DNA of 64,000 nt from Methylomonas fluvii (GCF_014850975.1 NZ_JACXST010000002.1:558001-622000); one strand, 5' to 3'; positions 47,943-58,192 are shown, numbered from the stretch's first letter. Program-made: numbers and translations. The notes: a model not told the origin generated them from the letters alone.

Positions 47943-48524
47943 ATGCGCCAATTTCTATTAATCATCATGGCACTGCTTGCGCTGAGCGGCTGCGCATCGG
48001 AATCCTGCGAGAAAGATGTGGTGGGCATCCTCAACCCCAATCAAACCAGCGCGAAATTGTTGATGGATTACGCCAAAACCGCCGTCTGTAAGACGGATTC
48101 AACGGGCACGGCAAAGCCTACAACTGTAGACGAAGAACGCAAGCTGGTGTTGATTTACGATTTGTACGTTAAAGCCAGAAGTTATGCGATTTTAAACAAA
48201 GTGTTTTTCTGGCTGTCGCTGATTTCGGCGGTGGCGGTGTTTTTGTGGCCATCGCTAGGGGTGCTGTTGAAAGACCGGCTGGGCGAGCGCGAATGGTATA
48301 AGTCCGCGATCGTGCAAACCACGGTGACCGGCGTCGCGGCGTTGATGTTTGCGTTTTACAGCCAATACAAAGACAAGCAAACCTACACGGAAAACCTGAT
48401 GCGCTATGCGGTGTTTTCCGATAAGCCGGTGGCTGAGTTGAGCCAGAAAGTGATTGAGGAAATCGGCAAAATCGACATTGGCTTTAGTTTCAGCGGCGTG
48501 TTTGACAAGAAGGAAGAAAAATAA
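47943..48524 (+). CDS. lipoprotein-signal membrane protein of unknown function
   Basis: 193 residues. The N-terminus MRQFLLIIMALLALSGCAS is a lipoprotein signal with lipobox LSGC. Two hydrophobic segments follow, near 95-115 (VFFWLSLISAVAVFLWPSLGVLL) and near 125-145 (IVQTTVTGVAALMFAFYSQY). The mature N-terminal part and the C-terminal tail are polar. Family not recognised. CGGAG lies upstream of the ATG; the frame opens at 47904. It lies between the repeat patch and the symporter gene. Confidence 0.7.
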   Translation: MRQFLLIIMALLALSGCASESCEKDVVGILNPNQTSAKLLMDYAKTAVCKTDSTGTAKPTTVDEERKLVLIYDLYVKARSYAILNKVFFWLSLISAVAVFLWPSLGVLLKDRLGEREWYKSAIVQTTVTGVAALMFAFYSQYKDKQTYTENLMRYAVFSDKPVAELSQKVIEEIGKIDIGFSFSGVFDKKEEK

Positions 48525-48745
48525 CCGGAAGGCGCTAACAGCTACTTTGTCCAAGTCGAAAAAATCCGCTAGCCCCTACGCTATTTGAGCCCACCATAGC
48601 CTTGTGGTTTAAGTTAGCGGCGAGCGGTTCGCTGCTATCGTAAGACGGGCTGTTGGCCTCGTAACTTATCCTTGCCTTGTGCGCAGCTTTTAACCGATAG
48701 TGCACTCAACACCCGCGCTACATCCTTAGAGCCACGCGCTAAACC

Positions 48746-50056
48746 ATGAACTCGGAAAACCTCAGCAAACCACTATTGTCACAAGCAGGCAGCCCCTCCG
48801 CCCGGCTTTATCTATGGGTTCTAATGGCTATCGTTGCCGGCGGCCTGTTCGGTTATCTGGACGCTGAACATGCCGTGACGCTCAAACCCATAGGCGACGG
48901 ATTCATCAACCTGATCAAAATGCTGATCGGCCCGGTGGTGTTTTGCACTATCGTGCTGGGCATCGCCGGCGCCGACGATATGAAAAAAGCCGGGCGGGTT
49001 GGCGTCAAAGCCTTGCTGTATTTTGAAATTGTCTCGACCTTCGCACTGGCGCTGGGCGTGTTGGTCGCCAACGTGCTAAAGCCCGGCCAAGGCTTTAATG
49101 TCGATCCGGCCACGCTGGACACTCAAGCCGTCTCCGGTTATGTGAAACACGCCAGCCAGCAAAGCACCGCCGACTTTTTGCTGCACATCATCCCCAAAAC
49201 CTTTACCGACGCCTTCACCGGCTCCGGCGATTTGCTGCAAGTGTTATTGGTGGCGGTGTTGTTTGGTTTTGCCTTGCAACAAATGGGTAGCGCCGGCAGA
49301 TCGGTATATGTGTTTATCGAGGAATGCTCGCACATCTTTTTCGCGATGATGAATGTCATCATGAAGCTGGCGCCGTTCGGAGCCGGCGCGGCGATGGCGT
49401 TTACCATCGGTAAATACGGCGTGGCCGCATTGAAACCGCTGGCGGCATTGATGGGTAGTTTTTATCTGACCTGCGGCTTGTTCATCGTGTTGATCCTGGG
49501 CAGTATCGCTGCGTTAACCGGCTTCAATATTTTCCGCCTGCTGCGCTATATCAAGGAAGAAATGTTACTGGTGTTGGGTACCTCGTCGTCGGAATCGGCG
49601 CTGGTGCCGTTGATGAATAAGCTGGAAAAACTGGGCTGCTCGCGTTCGGTAGTGGGTTTGGTGATACCGTCCGGCTATTCGTTCAATCTGGACGGCACCA
49701 ATATTTATCTGACCATGGCCGCGCTGTTTGTCGCCCAGGCCTTGAACGTCGATTTAAGCCTGACGCAGCAATTGACCTTACTATTGGTAGCGATGCTGAC
49801 CAGCAAAGGTGCTTCGGGCGTCACCGGCGCCGGCTTTATCACGTTGGCGGCAACCTTGGCGGTAGTGCCGGCGGTACCGGTCGCGGCGCTTTCGCTGATC
49901 CTGGGCATAGACCGCTTTATGTCGGAAGCGCGCGCCTTGACCAACATCGTCGGCAATGCGGTAGCGACGATAGTGGTGTCGCACTCCGAAGGCGAACTGG
50001 ACCGGGAAAAAATGCAGGCGCAGCTAAGTCCGGCCCCATCAACTCAAGGTGTCTAA
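48746..50056 (+). CDS. dicarboxylate/amino acid:cation symporter
   Basis: 436 residues, the DAACS (GltP/DctA) family. Eight or so membrane segments. Signature parts are [18 protein letters not shown] near 270-290 (reentrant loop 1), [22 protein letters not shown] near 305-326 (NMDGT-like sodium site) and [22 protein letters not shown] near 350-370. The substrate may be C4-dicarboxylate or glutamate/aspartate; not decided. Its 3' end overlaps the sheath-like gene on the other strand by 18 bases. Confidence 0.92.
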   Translation: MNSENLSKPLLSQAGSPSARLYLWVLMAIVAGGLFGYLDAEHAVTLKPIGDGFINLIKMLIGPVVFCTIVLGIAGADDMKKAGRVGVKALLYFEIVSTFALALGVLVANVLKPGQGFNVDPATLDTQAVSGYVKHASQQSTADFLLHIIPKTFTDAFTGSGDLLQVLLVAVLFGFALQQMGSAGRSVYVFIEECSHIFFAMMNVIMKLAPFGAGAAMAFTIGKYGVAALKPLAALMGSFYLTCGLFIVLILGSIAALTGFNIFRLLRYIKEEMLLVLGTSSSESALVPLMNKLEKLGCSRSVVGLVIPSGYSFNLDGTNIYLTMAALFVAQALNVDLSLTQQLTLLLVAMLTSKGASGVTGAGFITLAATLAVVPAVPVAALSLILGIDRFMSEARALTNIVGNAVATIVVSHSEGELDREKMQAQLSPAPSTQGV

Positions 50057-51394
50057 ACCCAACAAGCGCAGGCCTTGGCGCTGCCGATAGCCGATGACCG
50101 GCATGATGTTTTGCGCCAACAGATTATTCGCCTGCGCTTCGTTCAACACCACTTGGGTAGCCGGCTGCAATATCTGCTCGCCGTCCAACTCGTAGCTAAA
50201 CGCCGGTACATCGGCAAAAAAGAACTGCTCCGCAGTGGCGTCATCCTGAGCAGCTCGCAACAATACTCTGGCCGCTAAAAAGGCAGGATTGCCCCACAAC
50301 AGCTCGTCGGTCTGAGGAATCTCGGCGCACTCTTCAAAGGCAAACGTGTCCAGTGGATCGCGTTTGCTGCCATAAGGCAAACGCATCAGCACGCGCGGAT
50401 AGGTCAAGATCACGCTGTCGGCTTGGATCTGCTGGCGATATGCCAACCAATCCGGCGCATTCTGCAATGCCTCAACCACCAAACCGTTCCCCGCACCCGC
50501 CAGAAAACCCGCCCCGCATTGGGCGGCTAAATCCGCACAATACCCGAGCAAGGCCTTATCGTCAGAGTTATCGGCAAACAGATAATCGGCAACGAACAAC
50601 ACATCCTGCTCGCCGTCACCGGTTTGAATATGTTGTTGCAAACGCTGGACCACGCTCTCGCCGCCCTTTTCCAACTCCACCAGCAACTGGGCTTGGCTAA
50701 TATCCAGCAAATAGAGCTGTTGCGCGTCGGCGGCTTCTTCATGCGCCAATTCATACGTCGCCCGCCACAAAGCTTCCAACGCTTGAAAATCCTGCCGATG
50801 CAACAAGGCTTTCACAAACTGCGCGGTGGCGGCGTCGATCACATCGATTAACGCCCGATGCTGCGGGTTGGCGTCTTTGGCGACATGCGGCTCCACAATC
50901 TGCTTCAACAAACTAGCCAAAGAATCGTCGGCAGCAACCGCGCCTTCCGGTTTTTTCCCCAGCAGACGTTCCAACATATCGTCCTGGCTTTCCGTTTCCG
51001 CCACAGGCGCTGCTGCCTGGCTGGCGGCTACTCCAGGAAAAAAGGCCTGAATTTTCGCCGCTGCCTGCGCGGCAGTATTGGGATTGCCCAGTTCGGATTT
51101 TAAAGTCCGCAAATCGGCCAGCAGTTTGATTTTTCTTATCCAGGCGTCGGGATGAAAATCCTCCAACGCCGGAAATTGCAGCGTGATACCCGAGCTGACT
51201 TCCAGTGTGGGTGTGACTTGCGCCTGCACTTGCTCAAAGTTATCGACATCGATTTTGCGGATTTTGCTTTGCTCCCAAGGCACGGCGGCACCGGAAAAAT
51301 TGCCGAAAGCATAAACTCGGTAGCCACTGCCGCCGCCGGCCTTGGCCGTTTTTCCGGCATTAAAACCCATCGTAAAATCAATTCTGCCTGGCAT
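50039..51394 (-). CDS. fused TssB/TssC-type sheath-like protein (orphan)
   Basis: 451 residues. Residues 1 to about 120 resemble the type VI small sheath subunit TssB ([57 protein letters not shown]). After a linker (about 121-180) residues about 185-451 resemble the large subunit TssC ([74 protein letters not shown]). The C-terminal handshake part of classical TssC appears short or absent. Strong GAGGAG before the chosen start. No other type VI gene lies nearby. It could be a single-chain sheath of a small contractile device or a non-secretion relative. Confidence 0.75.
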   Translation of the reverse strand: MPGRIDFTMGFNAGKTAKAGGGSGYRVYAFGNFSGAAVPWEQSKIRKIDVDNFEQVQAQVTPTLEVSSGITLQFPALEDFHPDAWIRKIKLLADLRTLKSELGNPNTAAQAAAKIQAFFPGVAASQAAAPVAETESQDDMLERLLGKKPEGAVAADDSLASLLKQIVEPHVAKDANPQHRALIDVIDAATAQFVKALLHRQDFQALEALWRATYELAHEEAADAQQLYLLDISQAQLLVELEKGGESVVQRLQQHIQTGDGEQDVLFVADYLFADNSDDKALLGYCADLAAQCGAGFLAGAGNGLVVEALQNAPDWLAYRQQIQADSVILTYPRVLMRLPYGSKRDPLDTFAFEECAEIPQTDELLWGNPAFLAARVLLRAAQDDATAEQFFFADVPAFSYELDGEQILQPATQVVLNEAQANNLLAQNIMPVIGYRQRQGLRLLGLDTLS

Positions 51395-51517
51395 ATAGTC
51401 TCCTCGCGTGTTCAACGCTTTACCATCAACAGTAGCAGAGCAAACCCGCTCCAACAAGCCAGCCGGTTTTTCCGGATAGCGGTATGCTTATGGGTGTCAG
51501 TCCAACAGGTGATAGCC

Positions 51518-54500
51518 ATGAGCAACGCCAACCGTTTAGCCGAACTGCGCCAGCGCATCAATCAAGCATTTACCCAAGCTGAACCGCAAGCCATCTCCGG
51601 CCTAATCGCCAGGTTGCGAGATTACGATAGACAAACCATCGGCGCCTGTTCGCAGGCGATGATCGAAGCAGTACGCGCCAAGCATAAACAGCCGGGCCTT
51701 TTCGACGCCTTCTTACACGAATACAGCCTGAACAGCGACGAAGGCATCGTCTTGATGAGTATCGCCGAAGCCTTGCTGCGCATACCGGACAGCGACACCC
51801 AAAACCTGTTCTTGCGCGACAAACTGGCCGATGCCGACTGGTATAGCCACTGGCTGCACAGTGATTCGCTGCCAGTCAATCTGGCTAGCGGCGGTTTATG
51901 GATCAGCGGCAAAATGGAAGCGTTGGTTCAACAACGGGTTTTCGAAGGCGTATTAAGCCGGCTGGGAGAGCCGCTGATCCGCGCGGCGATCAAGCAAGCC
52001 ATGCGGCAAATGGCCGAACATTTCGTCATTGCAGAAAATATAACGGCAGCTATCGAACACGCCGGCAGCAATCCGGCCTACCGCTATTCCTTCGATATGC
52101 TCGGCGAAGCGGCCTTGACCCAAGACGATGCGGAACGCTATTTCGCTGCCTATCGGCATGCCATTGAAACGCTGGCCGAATCAGCGAACGCCGAGTTATT
52201 AGACAACCCCGGTATTTCCATCAAGCTATCGGCACTATATCCACGTTACGAGCCATTACAGCAGCGTTATGCGGTGCCGGCCATCAGCGACAAGCTGTTA
52301 GCTTTGGTTAAGCTGGCCCGCGCGGCGAATATTTCCGTGACTGTCGATGCGGAAGAAGCCGAACGGCTGGATATGTCTTTGGATATTTTTGCGACTGTAT
52401 TTAACGACCCGGCGCTGGCCGGCTGGCCGGGCTTTGGTCTGGCCGTGCAGGCTTATCAAAAACGCACTTTAGCGGTGATCGATTGGCTAGCAGCTTTGGC
52501 CGAATCGCAGCAACGCCTGATTCCCGTCCGTTTGGTGAAAGGCGCTTACTGGGATAGCGAGATCAAACGCGCCCAGGAAAATGGCTGGGACGACTACCCG
52601 GTGTTCACCCGTAAAGCCGCCACCGACTTGTCATATCTGACTTGCGCGAAGCTGATTCTGTCGCGCCAGCAGGCTTTTTATCCGCAATTTGCCACGCACA
52701 ACGCCCACAGCGTGGCGGCCATTTGCGAATTTGGCAAAGACCATCCGGGATTTGAGTTCCAGCGCCTGCATGGGATGGGGAGCGATTTGTATGCCGAGTT
52801 ATTGAATCAGCGCTCGATCAACTGCCGCGTCTATGCGCCGGTCGGCAATTACCGGGATTTGCTGCCGTATCTGGTCCGGCGCTTACTGGAGAACGGTGCG
52901 AATACCTCGTTTATCAATCAAATCGAAAATCCGGCGATTGGCGCTGCCATGCTATCCGCCGATCCATTGGTCCAGTTAAACGAAGTTGAGACTAAACCGC
53001 TTGCGGTTCCCGCTGACTTATTCGGCGCGCAACGTAAGAACTCGCAGGGGCTGAATTTAAGCGATCCCGAGAAATTACAGCAGTTGCAAAAGGCATTGGC
53101 TGCCATGACGGACCAGACTTGGCAAGCCGCACCATTGATTGCTGGTCAACAAATTCGTGGCAAACCGCATCTGGTTTATAGCCCGCACGACCAGCTCAGC
53201 CTTGTTGGCGAGGTCGTGTTCAGTTCCGAAAATGACATAGAACAAGCCTTGCAACAAGCCACGCGCGCGTTCGATGACTGGCGTTTATGCCCGGTCGCAA
53301 CTCGCGCCAGGTATCTGCAAAAAGCGGCGGATTTATTGGAACAGCAGCGCCTGGAATTGGTGGTGCTGTGCATTCGCGAAGGCGGCCGAACGATGCGCGA
53401 CGCGCTGGCGGAAGTACGGGAAGCAGTCGATCTATGCCGGTATTACGCGACCTGCGCAGTCGAACAATTTGCGCAACCACTGCGCTTACCGGGTCCAACC
53501 GGTGAAGACAACCAATTGTTTCATTTTGGGCGCGGGGTGTTTGTCTGCATCAGCCCATGGAATTTTCCGATTGCCATCTTCATCGGCCAAATCGCCGCCG
53601 CACTGGTGGCCGGCAATACAGTGATCGCCAAACCGGCGCTACAAACATCATTAACGGCCATGGCCTGTTTGCGCCTGTTGCATAGCGCCGGTGTACCGGA
53701 CAATGTATTGCAGTTTTTACCCGGCGACGGCGCCGAGATTGGTCGGCACTTGTTGAGCGACGAGCGCGTTGCCGGTGTGGCGTTTACCGGCTCCGGCGCC
53801 ACCGCACAGCTGATCAATCGGCAACTGGCAAATCGCCAGGGCGCCATTGCCAGCTTGATTGCCGAAACCGGCGGTCAAAACGTCATGATCGCAGACAGCT
53901 CGGCGCATCAGGAACAACTGGTCGCGGACGCAATGCTATCGGCATTTAATAGCGCTGGGCAACGCTGCTCGGCATTGCGGGTATTGTTTCTACCGGAGGC
54001 TATCGCCGACAGCGTCATCGCTCGTTTGATCGGTGCGATGGGCTTGCTACGGCTTGGCTCGCCGCTGGATATAGCCACAGACTTAGGCCCTATCATCGAT
54101 CAACAGGCGTTAGCCAAGTTACTGAACCACATCGAAAAACTTAAACACGACGCCAAATTGTTGTATCAACTGCCCTTGCCTGCCGACCTGGCAGACGGCT
54201 GCTTTTTTCCACTCACGATAGCGGAAATACCGGCCCTATCCTTCCTTGACCACGAAGTGTTCGGCCCCATTCTGCATATTGTCCGTTACCCAGCCAAGGA
54301 GCTGGCAAAAGTGGTCGAGGCCATCAATGCCAGCGGCTATGGCTTGACGCTGGGCATTCACAGCCGCATCAACGCCAATATGCGTTACATCCAGCAACAC
54401 GCGCGCGTCGGTAACATTTACATCAACCGCAACATGATAGGCGCGGTAGTCGGCGTGCAGCCCTTCGGCGGCATGGGTTTATCCGGTACGGGTCCTAAAG

Positions 54501-54598
54501 CCGGCGGCCCCCACTACTTGCAACGCTTCGCCAACGAACAAGCCGTCACCACCAACCTTACCGCCATCGGCGGCAATCCTTGGTTGTTGCGAAAATAA
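51518..54598 (+). CDS. putA: bifunctional proline dehydrogenase / L-glutamate gamma-semialdehyde dehydrogenase
   Basis: 1026 residues, the short PutA type without an N-terminal DNA-binding RHH domain, so it should not be a repressor. The proline dehydrogenase barrel is at about 120-430 (LVKGAYWDSEIKRAQ, FATHNAHSV, RVYAPVGNYRDLLPYLVRRLLENGANTSF). The aldehyde dehydrogenase domain covers about 540-1010 with the NAD-binding part SPWNFPIAIFIGQ, AETGGQNVMI and the catalytic Cys in NSAGQRCSALRVL. Oxidises proline to glutamate. Start chosen by AGGTGAT upstream. The frame is open far upstream in the divergent gene. A degenerate GTAGGCT repeat follows. Confidence 0.95.
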   Translation: MSNANRLAELRQRINQAFTQAEPQAISGLIARLRDYDRQTIGACSQAMIEAVRAKHKQPGLFDAFLHEYSLNSDEGIVLMSIAEALLRIPDSDTQNLFLRDKLADADWYSHWLHSDSLPVNLASGGLWISGKMEALVQQRVFEGVLSRLGEPLIRAAIKQAMRQMAEHFVIAENITAAIEHAGSNPAYRYSFDMLGEAALTQDDAERYFAAYRHAIETLAESANAELLDNPGISIKLSALYPRYEPLQQRYAVPAISDKLLALVKLARAANISVTVDAEEAERLDMSLDIFATVFNDPALAGWPGFGLAVQAYQKRTLAVIDWLAALAESQQRLIPVRLVKGAYWDSEIKRAQENGWDDYPVFTRKAATDLSYLTCAKLILSRQQAFYPQFATHNAHSVAAICEFGKDHPGFEFQRLHGMGSDLYAELLNQRSINCRVYAPVGNYRDLLPYLVRRLLENGANTSFINQIENPAIGAAMLSADPLVQLNEVETKPLAVPADLFGAQRKNSQGLNLSDPEKLQQLQKALAAMTDQTWQAAPLIAGQQIRGKPHLVYSPHDQLSLVGEVVFSSENDIEQALQQATRAFDDWRLCPVATRARYLQKAADLLEQQRLELVVLCIREGGRTMRDALAEVREAVDLCRYYATCAVEQFAQPLRLPGPTGEDNQLFHFGRGVFVCISPWNFPIAIFIGQIAAALVAGNTVIAKPALQTSLTAMACLRLLHSAGVPDNVLQFLPGDGAEIGRHLLSDERVAGVAFTGSGATAQLINRQLANRQGAIASLIAETGGQNVMIADSSAHQEQLVADAMLSAFNSAGQRCSALRVLFLPEAIADSVIARLIGAMGLLRLGSPLDIATDLGPIIDQQALAKLLNHIEKLKHDAKLLYQLPLPADLADGCFFPLTIAEIPALSFLDHEVFGPILHIVRYPAKELAKVVEAINASGYGLTLGIHSRINANMRYIQQHARVGNIYINRNMIGAVVGVQPFGGMGLSGTGPKAGGPHYLQRFANEQAVTTNLTAIGGNPWLLRK

Positions 54599-54737
54599 GT
54601 TGTAGGCTAGACACAGCAAGCCCAATGCTTAGAAATACATTGAAATTATCGTCTAGTCGGCGTTACTATTTTTTTCCTCATCGGCGATAACGCTGATTAT
54701 CCCGCCTTCCAGTTTCCTACCACCCAGAGAAACCAAT

Positions 54738-55532
54738 ATGCTCGCCACCAAACGCTACGAATATTTACCTATTGATCAAATCGAATTTCATCACACGCTC
54801 ACCAACCACAGAGAACTGGATCGGGCCAAGGTCGCGCATCTGGAAAAAGACATCGTGGTCAACGGCTTGTTCGAACCGTTAGTGGTATGGGAGCGCAACA
54901 ACCGCGAATATTATCTGGTCGGTGGCTTTCATCGTATGGAGGCCATTCAGGGCATTCGCCGCGCCAATCCGGGCTATTTCGACAGAGTGGATGTCAGAAT
55001 CGTCACCGGCGATCCGGATGAAATCAAGGCCTTGAATCTAAAACTGAATTCTGACCGCGTCGACACCCGCATCACCGATTATTTCCAAACGGTGATTTAC
55101 TTGAACAATGCCAACTGGTCCAAGGAGCGCATCGCCGAATTCTTCGACAAAAGCGTCAGCTGGATCGACGACATCATTCGTTACGCGCCGCTGACGACGG
55201 AAGCCATGCGCGAAAAACTGGCGGGTGGAGAATTATCCTGGGCCAGGGCGCGCGACATCCTGCGCAAAGCCTTGAATGCACCGCCCGGCAACGAAAAACA
55301 GATCATCGAAAGTGAGCTGTCGCGGCCCGTGCAAGCAGTCGCCAAACCCCTGCCCTTTCCCACCACAATCAAGCGCTTGTCCAGCTCCGTAAAAACCGAT
55401 CCCAAACGCACGTTTAAGGTCAGCACCCAGGATATTTATGCCTTGGTATTGACCTTGCGCGGCAAAAATGTCGATCCAGACGCCATCGAGCGGGTGCGTA
55501 AAGCGTTTCCCATTTTATGGGACGAGGAATAG
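54738..55532 (+). CDS. ParB/Srx-like nuclease-domain protein (orphan)
   Basis: 264 residues. The N-terminal ParB-like domain (about 8-105) shows RAKVAHLEKDIVVNGLFEPLVVWE and YYLVGGFHRMEAIQGIRR, the arginine-phosphate motif in GGFHR form. A helix-turn-helix-like region follows (WSKERIAEFFDKSVSWIDDIIRY, near 135-160). The C-terminal part is unrecognised. No parA or plasmid gene is near, so it is probably a chromosomal relative of ParB, a CTPase-type DNA clamp or a regulator. It is isolated, between putA and a lipoprotein hydrolase. Confidence 0.75.
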   Translation: MLATKRYEYLPIDQIEFHHTLTNHRELDRAKVAHLEKDIVVNGLFEPLVVWERNNREYYLVGGFHRMEAIQGIRRANPGYFDRVDVRIVTGDPDEIKALNLKLNSDRVDTRITDYFQTVIYLNNANWSKERIAEFFDKSVSWIDDIIRYAPLTTEAMREKLAGGELSWARARDILRKALNAPPGNEKQIIESELSRPVQAVAKPLPFPTTIKRLSSSVKTDPKRTFKVSTQDIYALVLTLRGKNVDPDAIERVRKAFPILWDEE

Positions 55533-55681
55533 TTCGATAACAGGAAATTAGTCATTCCTGAATTGTCACAAAATTGGCAACCTGCGTCAGCTAAGATAAG
55601 TTTGACTGGAACAATTCCCCGCTTTGTGCATCCTACGCGGGGATATTTCGGAACATTCAATACTGAAATCATGTGTTAGCG

Positions 55682-56728
55682 ATGAACAATCTTGTTTTAA
55701 AAATACTGAACACTCGCAGACCCTATCGACAACGCATGCCACACGCCGGCAAGTTGGCCGGCTTGCTGGTGCTGCTCACGCTGAACGGCTGTATGCCGAT
55801 GAGCTATCCGCCCGGCGCCAAGACCAATAGCGCGCAGTTGGGCGACAATACGTTTCTAACCGAAGACGGGGCGACGCTACCGCTCAGGCGTTGGCTGCCC
55901 GAGGCCGAACCCCATGCCGTGATCATTGCGCTACACGGCTTTAATGATTACAGCCACTTTTTCGATGCGCCGGGCAATTATTTCAGCAAACTCGGCATCG
56001 CTTGTTTTGCTTATGACCAACGCGGTTTCGGCGCGGCGCCAAAGCGCGGTTTGTGGGCCGGCAGTGACGCTTACGCACAAGATTTAAAACAATTAACCCA
56101 ACTGCTGAAACAGCGTTACCCAAACAAACCGCTTTACCTGCTGGGCGAAAGCATGGGCGGCGCCATTGTGATTACGGCCGTGCAACAGAAAGATATGCCG
56201 GATGTCGCCGGCATCATCCTCGCGGCGCCGGCGCTGTGGGCCAGATCGACCATGCCTTGGTATCAAACCAGCTTGTTATGGACGCTGGCGCACAGCATGC
56301 CCTGGTTGACCTTGACCGGCAGCGGACTGGAGATCATGCCGTCGGATAATATTGATATGTTGCGGGCGATGGGCCGCGATCCGATGGTGATCAAGGCCAC
56401 CCGCGTAGAAACGGTCTACGGCTTAACTAACTTGATGGATGCGGCGTTCGATAGTGCAAACTCGCTAAGGGCTCATACCTTGATGCTGTACGGCGAGAAA
56501 GATGAAGTCATCCCCAAAGAACCGACCTACGCTTTCTTACAGCAAATGCTGACTAACGATACCGCGGAAAAAACCGTGGCCATTTACCAAAATGGTTACC
56601 ACATGCTGCTCCGCGATCTGCAAGCCCCCACCGCCTGGCAGGACATCGTCGCTTGGATCAAATCCGGCCCAAACCAGCTGCCTTCCGGCGCGGACGCACG
56701 CGCTCGGCAATTGTTGAGTAAGGGCTAA
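55682..56728 (+). CDS. lipoprotein alpha/beta hydrolase (monoacylglycerol lipase-like)
   Basis: About 348 residues. Signal sequence AGLLVLLTLNGC with a lipobox near residue 37, so the mature enzyme is anchored at the membrane. The hydrolase core has the oxyanion HGFNDYSHFF near 82, nucleophile elbow GESMGGAIVI near 155, an Asp in MLYGEKDEVIP and the His in NGYHMLLRDL. It resembles lysophospholipase and monoacylglycerol lipase. The start could also be 55736. Upstream a CCCCGC/GCGGGG stem lies at 55617-55642. Confidence 0.85.
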   Translation: MNNLVLKILNTRRPYRQRMPHAGKLAGLLVLLTLNGCMPMSYPPGAKTNSAQLGDNTFLTEDGATLPLRRWLPEAEPHAVIIALHGFNDYSHFFDAPGNYFSKLGIACFAYDQRGFGAAPKRGLWAGSDAYAQDLKQLTQLLKQRYPNKPLYLLGESMGGAIVITAVQQKDMPDVAGIILAAPALWARSTMPWYQTSLLWTLAHSMPWLTLTGSGLEIMPSDNIDMLRAMGRDPMVIKATRVETVYGLTNLMDAAFDSANSLRAHTLMLYGEKDEVIPKEPTYAFLQQMLTNDTAEKTVAIYQNGYHMLLRDLQAPTAWQDIVAWIKSGPNQLPSGADARARQLLSKG

Positions 56729-56856
56729 AGCCTTTTTCCCGGCAGACGCGCGGAGTATCGGCCAAGCGAGCGTAATTGCGATTGGGGCGGTGGCGCTTGG
56801 AACTGTTAAACTGCAGCACCATTGCTGACTTAGCCCTTAAAGCCCAACCACTATTC

Positions 56857-57633
56857 ATGCTCCGCATCATTTCTGCCAATCTAAACGGCATTCGTTCCGC
56901 AGCCCGCAAAGGGTTCTACGAATGGTTGGACACCCAAACCCCGGACTTCGTCTGCTTACAGGAACTGAAAGCCCAGGCCGGCGATATGACAGCCGGGATG
57001 CTGGCACCGAAAGGCCTGCACGGCTATTTTCATTATGCCCAAAAGAAGGGTTACAGCGGCGTAGGCATCTACAGCAAACAGCCTGCAGATAAGGTAATAG
57101 CAGGCTTGGGGCATACCGACATCGATAGTGAGGGCCGCTATCTGGAAGTGCAAGTCGGTAATCTATCGGTCATTTCCCTGTATCTGCCTTCCGGCTCCAG
57201 TAGCGAGGAGCGACAAACTGTCAAATACAGCGTAATGGAACGCTTCTATCCGCGTCTTGCCGAACTGAAAGCCAGTGGCCGGGAAGTAGTGATTTGCGGC
57301 GACTGGAATATCGCCCATAAGGAAGCCGATTTGAAAAACTGGCGCGGTAACCAGAAAAACTCCGGGTTTTTGCCAGCGGAACGGGCCTGGATGACCCAAG
57401 TATATGATGCGTTGGGCTGGGTAGATGTTTATCGCCGCCTACATCCGGACGCTACCGATGCATGCTACACTTGGTGGAGCAACCGTGGTCAGGCTTGGGC
57501 CAAAAATGTCGGTTGGCGTATCGATTATCAAGTTGCTACGCCGGGCATCGCCAGTCGCGCACAGTCAACCAGCATTTTTAAAGAGCAACGCTTCAGCGAC
57601 CACGCGCCATTGATCGTTGATTACGCTGACTAG
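56857..57633 (+). CDS. xth: exodeoxyribonuclease III
   Basis: 258 residues, AP-endonuclease family. It opens MLRIISANLNGIRSAARKGFYEWL. Catalytic residues are visible in CLQELKAQ near 35, ICGDWNIAHKEADLKNWRGN near 148-167 and SDHAPLIVDY near the end. Repairs abasic sites and degrades DNA from 3' ends. The start was taken at 56857 because the family begins with this motif; the frame is open from 56776. It is followed by a 592-base gap. Confidence 0.93.
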   Translation: MLRIISANLNGIRSAARKGFYEWLDTQTPDFVCLQELKAQAGDMTAGMLAPKGLHGYFHYAQKKGYSGVGIYSKQPADKVIAGLGHTDIDSEGRYLEVQVGNLSVISLYLPSGSSSEERQTVKYSVMERFYPRLAELKASGREVVICGDWNIAHKEADLKNWRGNQKNSGFLPAERAWMTQVYDALGWVDVYRRLHPDATDACYTWWSNRGQAWAKNVGWRIDYQVATPGIASRAQSTSIFKEQRFSDHAPLIVDYAD

Positions 57634-57919
57634 CCGCAAATCGACAAACGCACCGAATTAGCGAAACAGCTGTTCGATTAACGCACCAGACTGGTTACCC
57701 ATGCTGACAGGCGCACCAATTCAGATCAAAGTGTGTCACTGCCAGAGAATTACCCTATGAAAAAATCTCATCGCCTAAGAGCGCCAACCGGTTTATTCGC
57801 CAGCCCCTCAACCCATGGCGCCCTCATCCCGCGGAAACAGCAGCCAGCATACTCGATGCAAACGGCTTGAATGGATCACTATCACCTCGGAACTTCGCTT
57901 GACTCAATTCAATTCTATA

Positions 57920-57936
57920 TGCACCAATATTGTGCA
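57920..57936 (+). promoter_or_regulatory. NtrC binding site 1 (distal)
   Basis: TGCACCAATATTGTGCA is a perfect TGCAC-N7-GTGCA dyad, the standard NtrC enhancer form. Its centre is about 274 bases before the predicted start of ntrB transcription. Confidence 0.7.
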
Positions 57937-58108
57937 ATCATATGCCGCATCACCGCGTATCCGAGCTGCTGATAGGGTTCCCAAACATTTTAGCCGCCTT
58001 AATCGATATTGATCGTATTCCTAGGTACAAGGCTTAAAGCCAGGATAGCGATAAAAATCCCGCTCCGCACTCACCATTGCACCAACATTAACCACAAACT
58101 TGGGCGAA

Positions 58109-58125
58109 CGCACTAATATTGTGCA
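58109..58125 (+). promoter_or_regulatory. NtrC binding site 2 (proximal)
   Basis: CGCACTAATATTGTGCA differs from the TGCAC-N7-GTGCA dyad at one outer base. Its centre is 189 bases after site 1 (18 turns at 10.5 bases per turn), so both sites face the same side, and about 85 bases before the predicted transcription start. Confidence 0.65.
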
Positions 58126-58175
58126 TTAGAGCTGTTTTTTATCAGGCAAATGAAGCAATAAGGCAATTTCACGAT

Positions 58176-58192
58176 TGGCGTACAAATTGCTT
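58176..58192 (+). promoter_or_regulatory. sigma-54 promoter of ntrBC
   Basis: TGGCGTACAAATTGCTT has TGGC, GG and GC 10 bases apart, and TTGCT. The predicted transcription start is near 58202, 24 bases before the GTG start codon. Two NtrC-type sites lie upstream. Confidence 0.75.

Noticed and set aside
54601..54630. Possible third copy of the GTAGGCT repeat after putA
   Set aside because: Only the first 8 bases match and the pairing arms are lost; could be chance or a decayed remnant.
57757..57870. 37-codon frame starting MKKSHRL in front of ntrB
   Set aside because: No ribosome site or similarity, and it lies in a region explained by regulatory sites.
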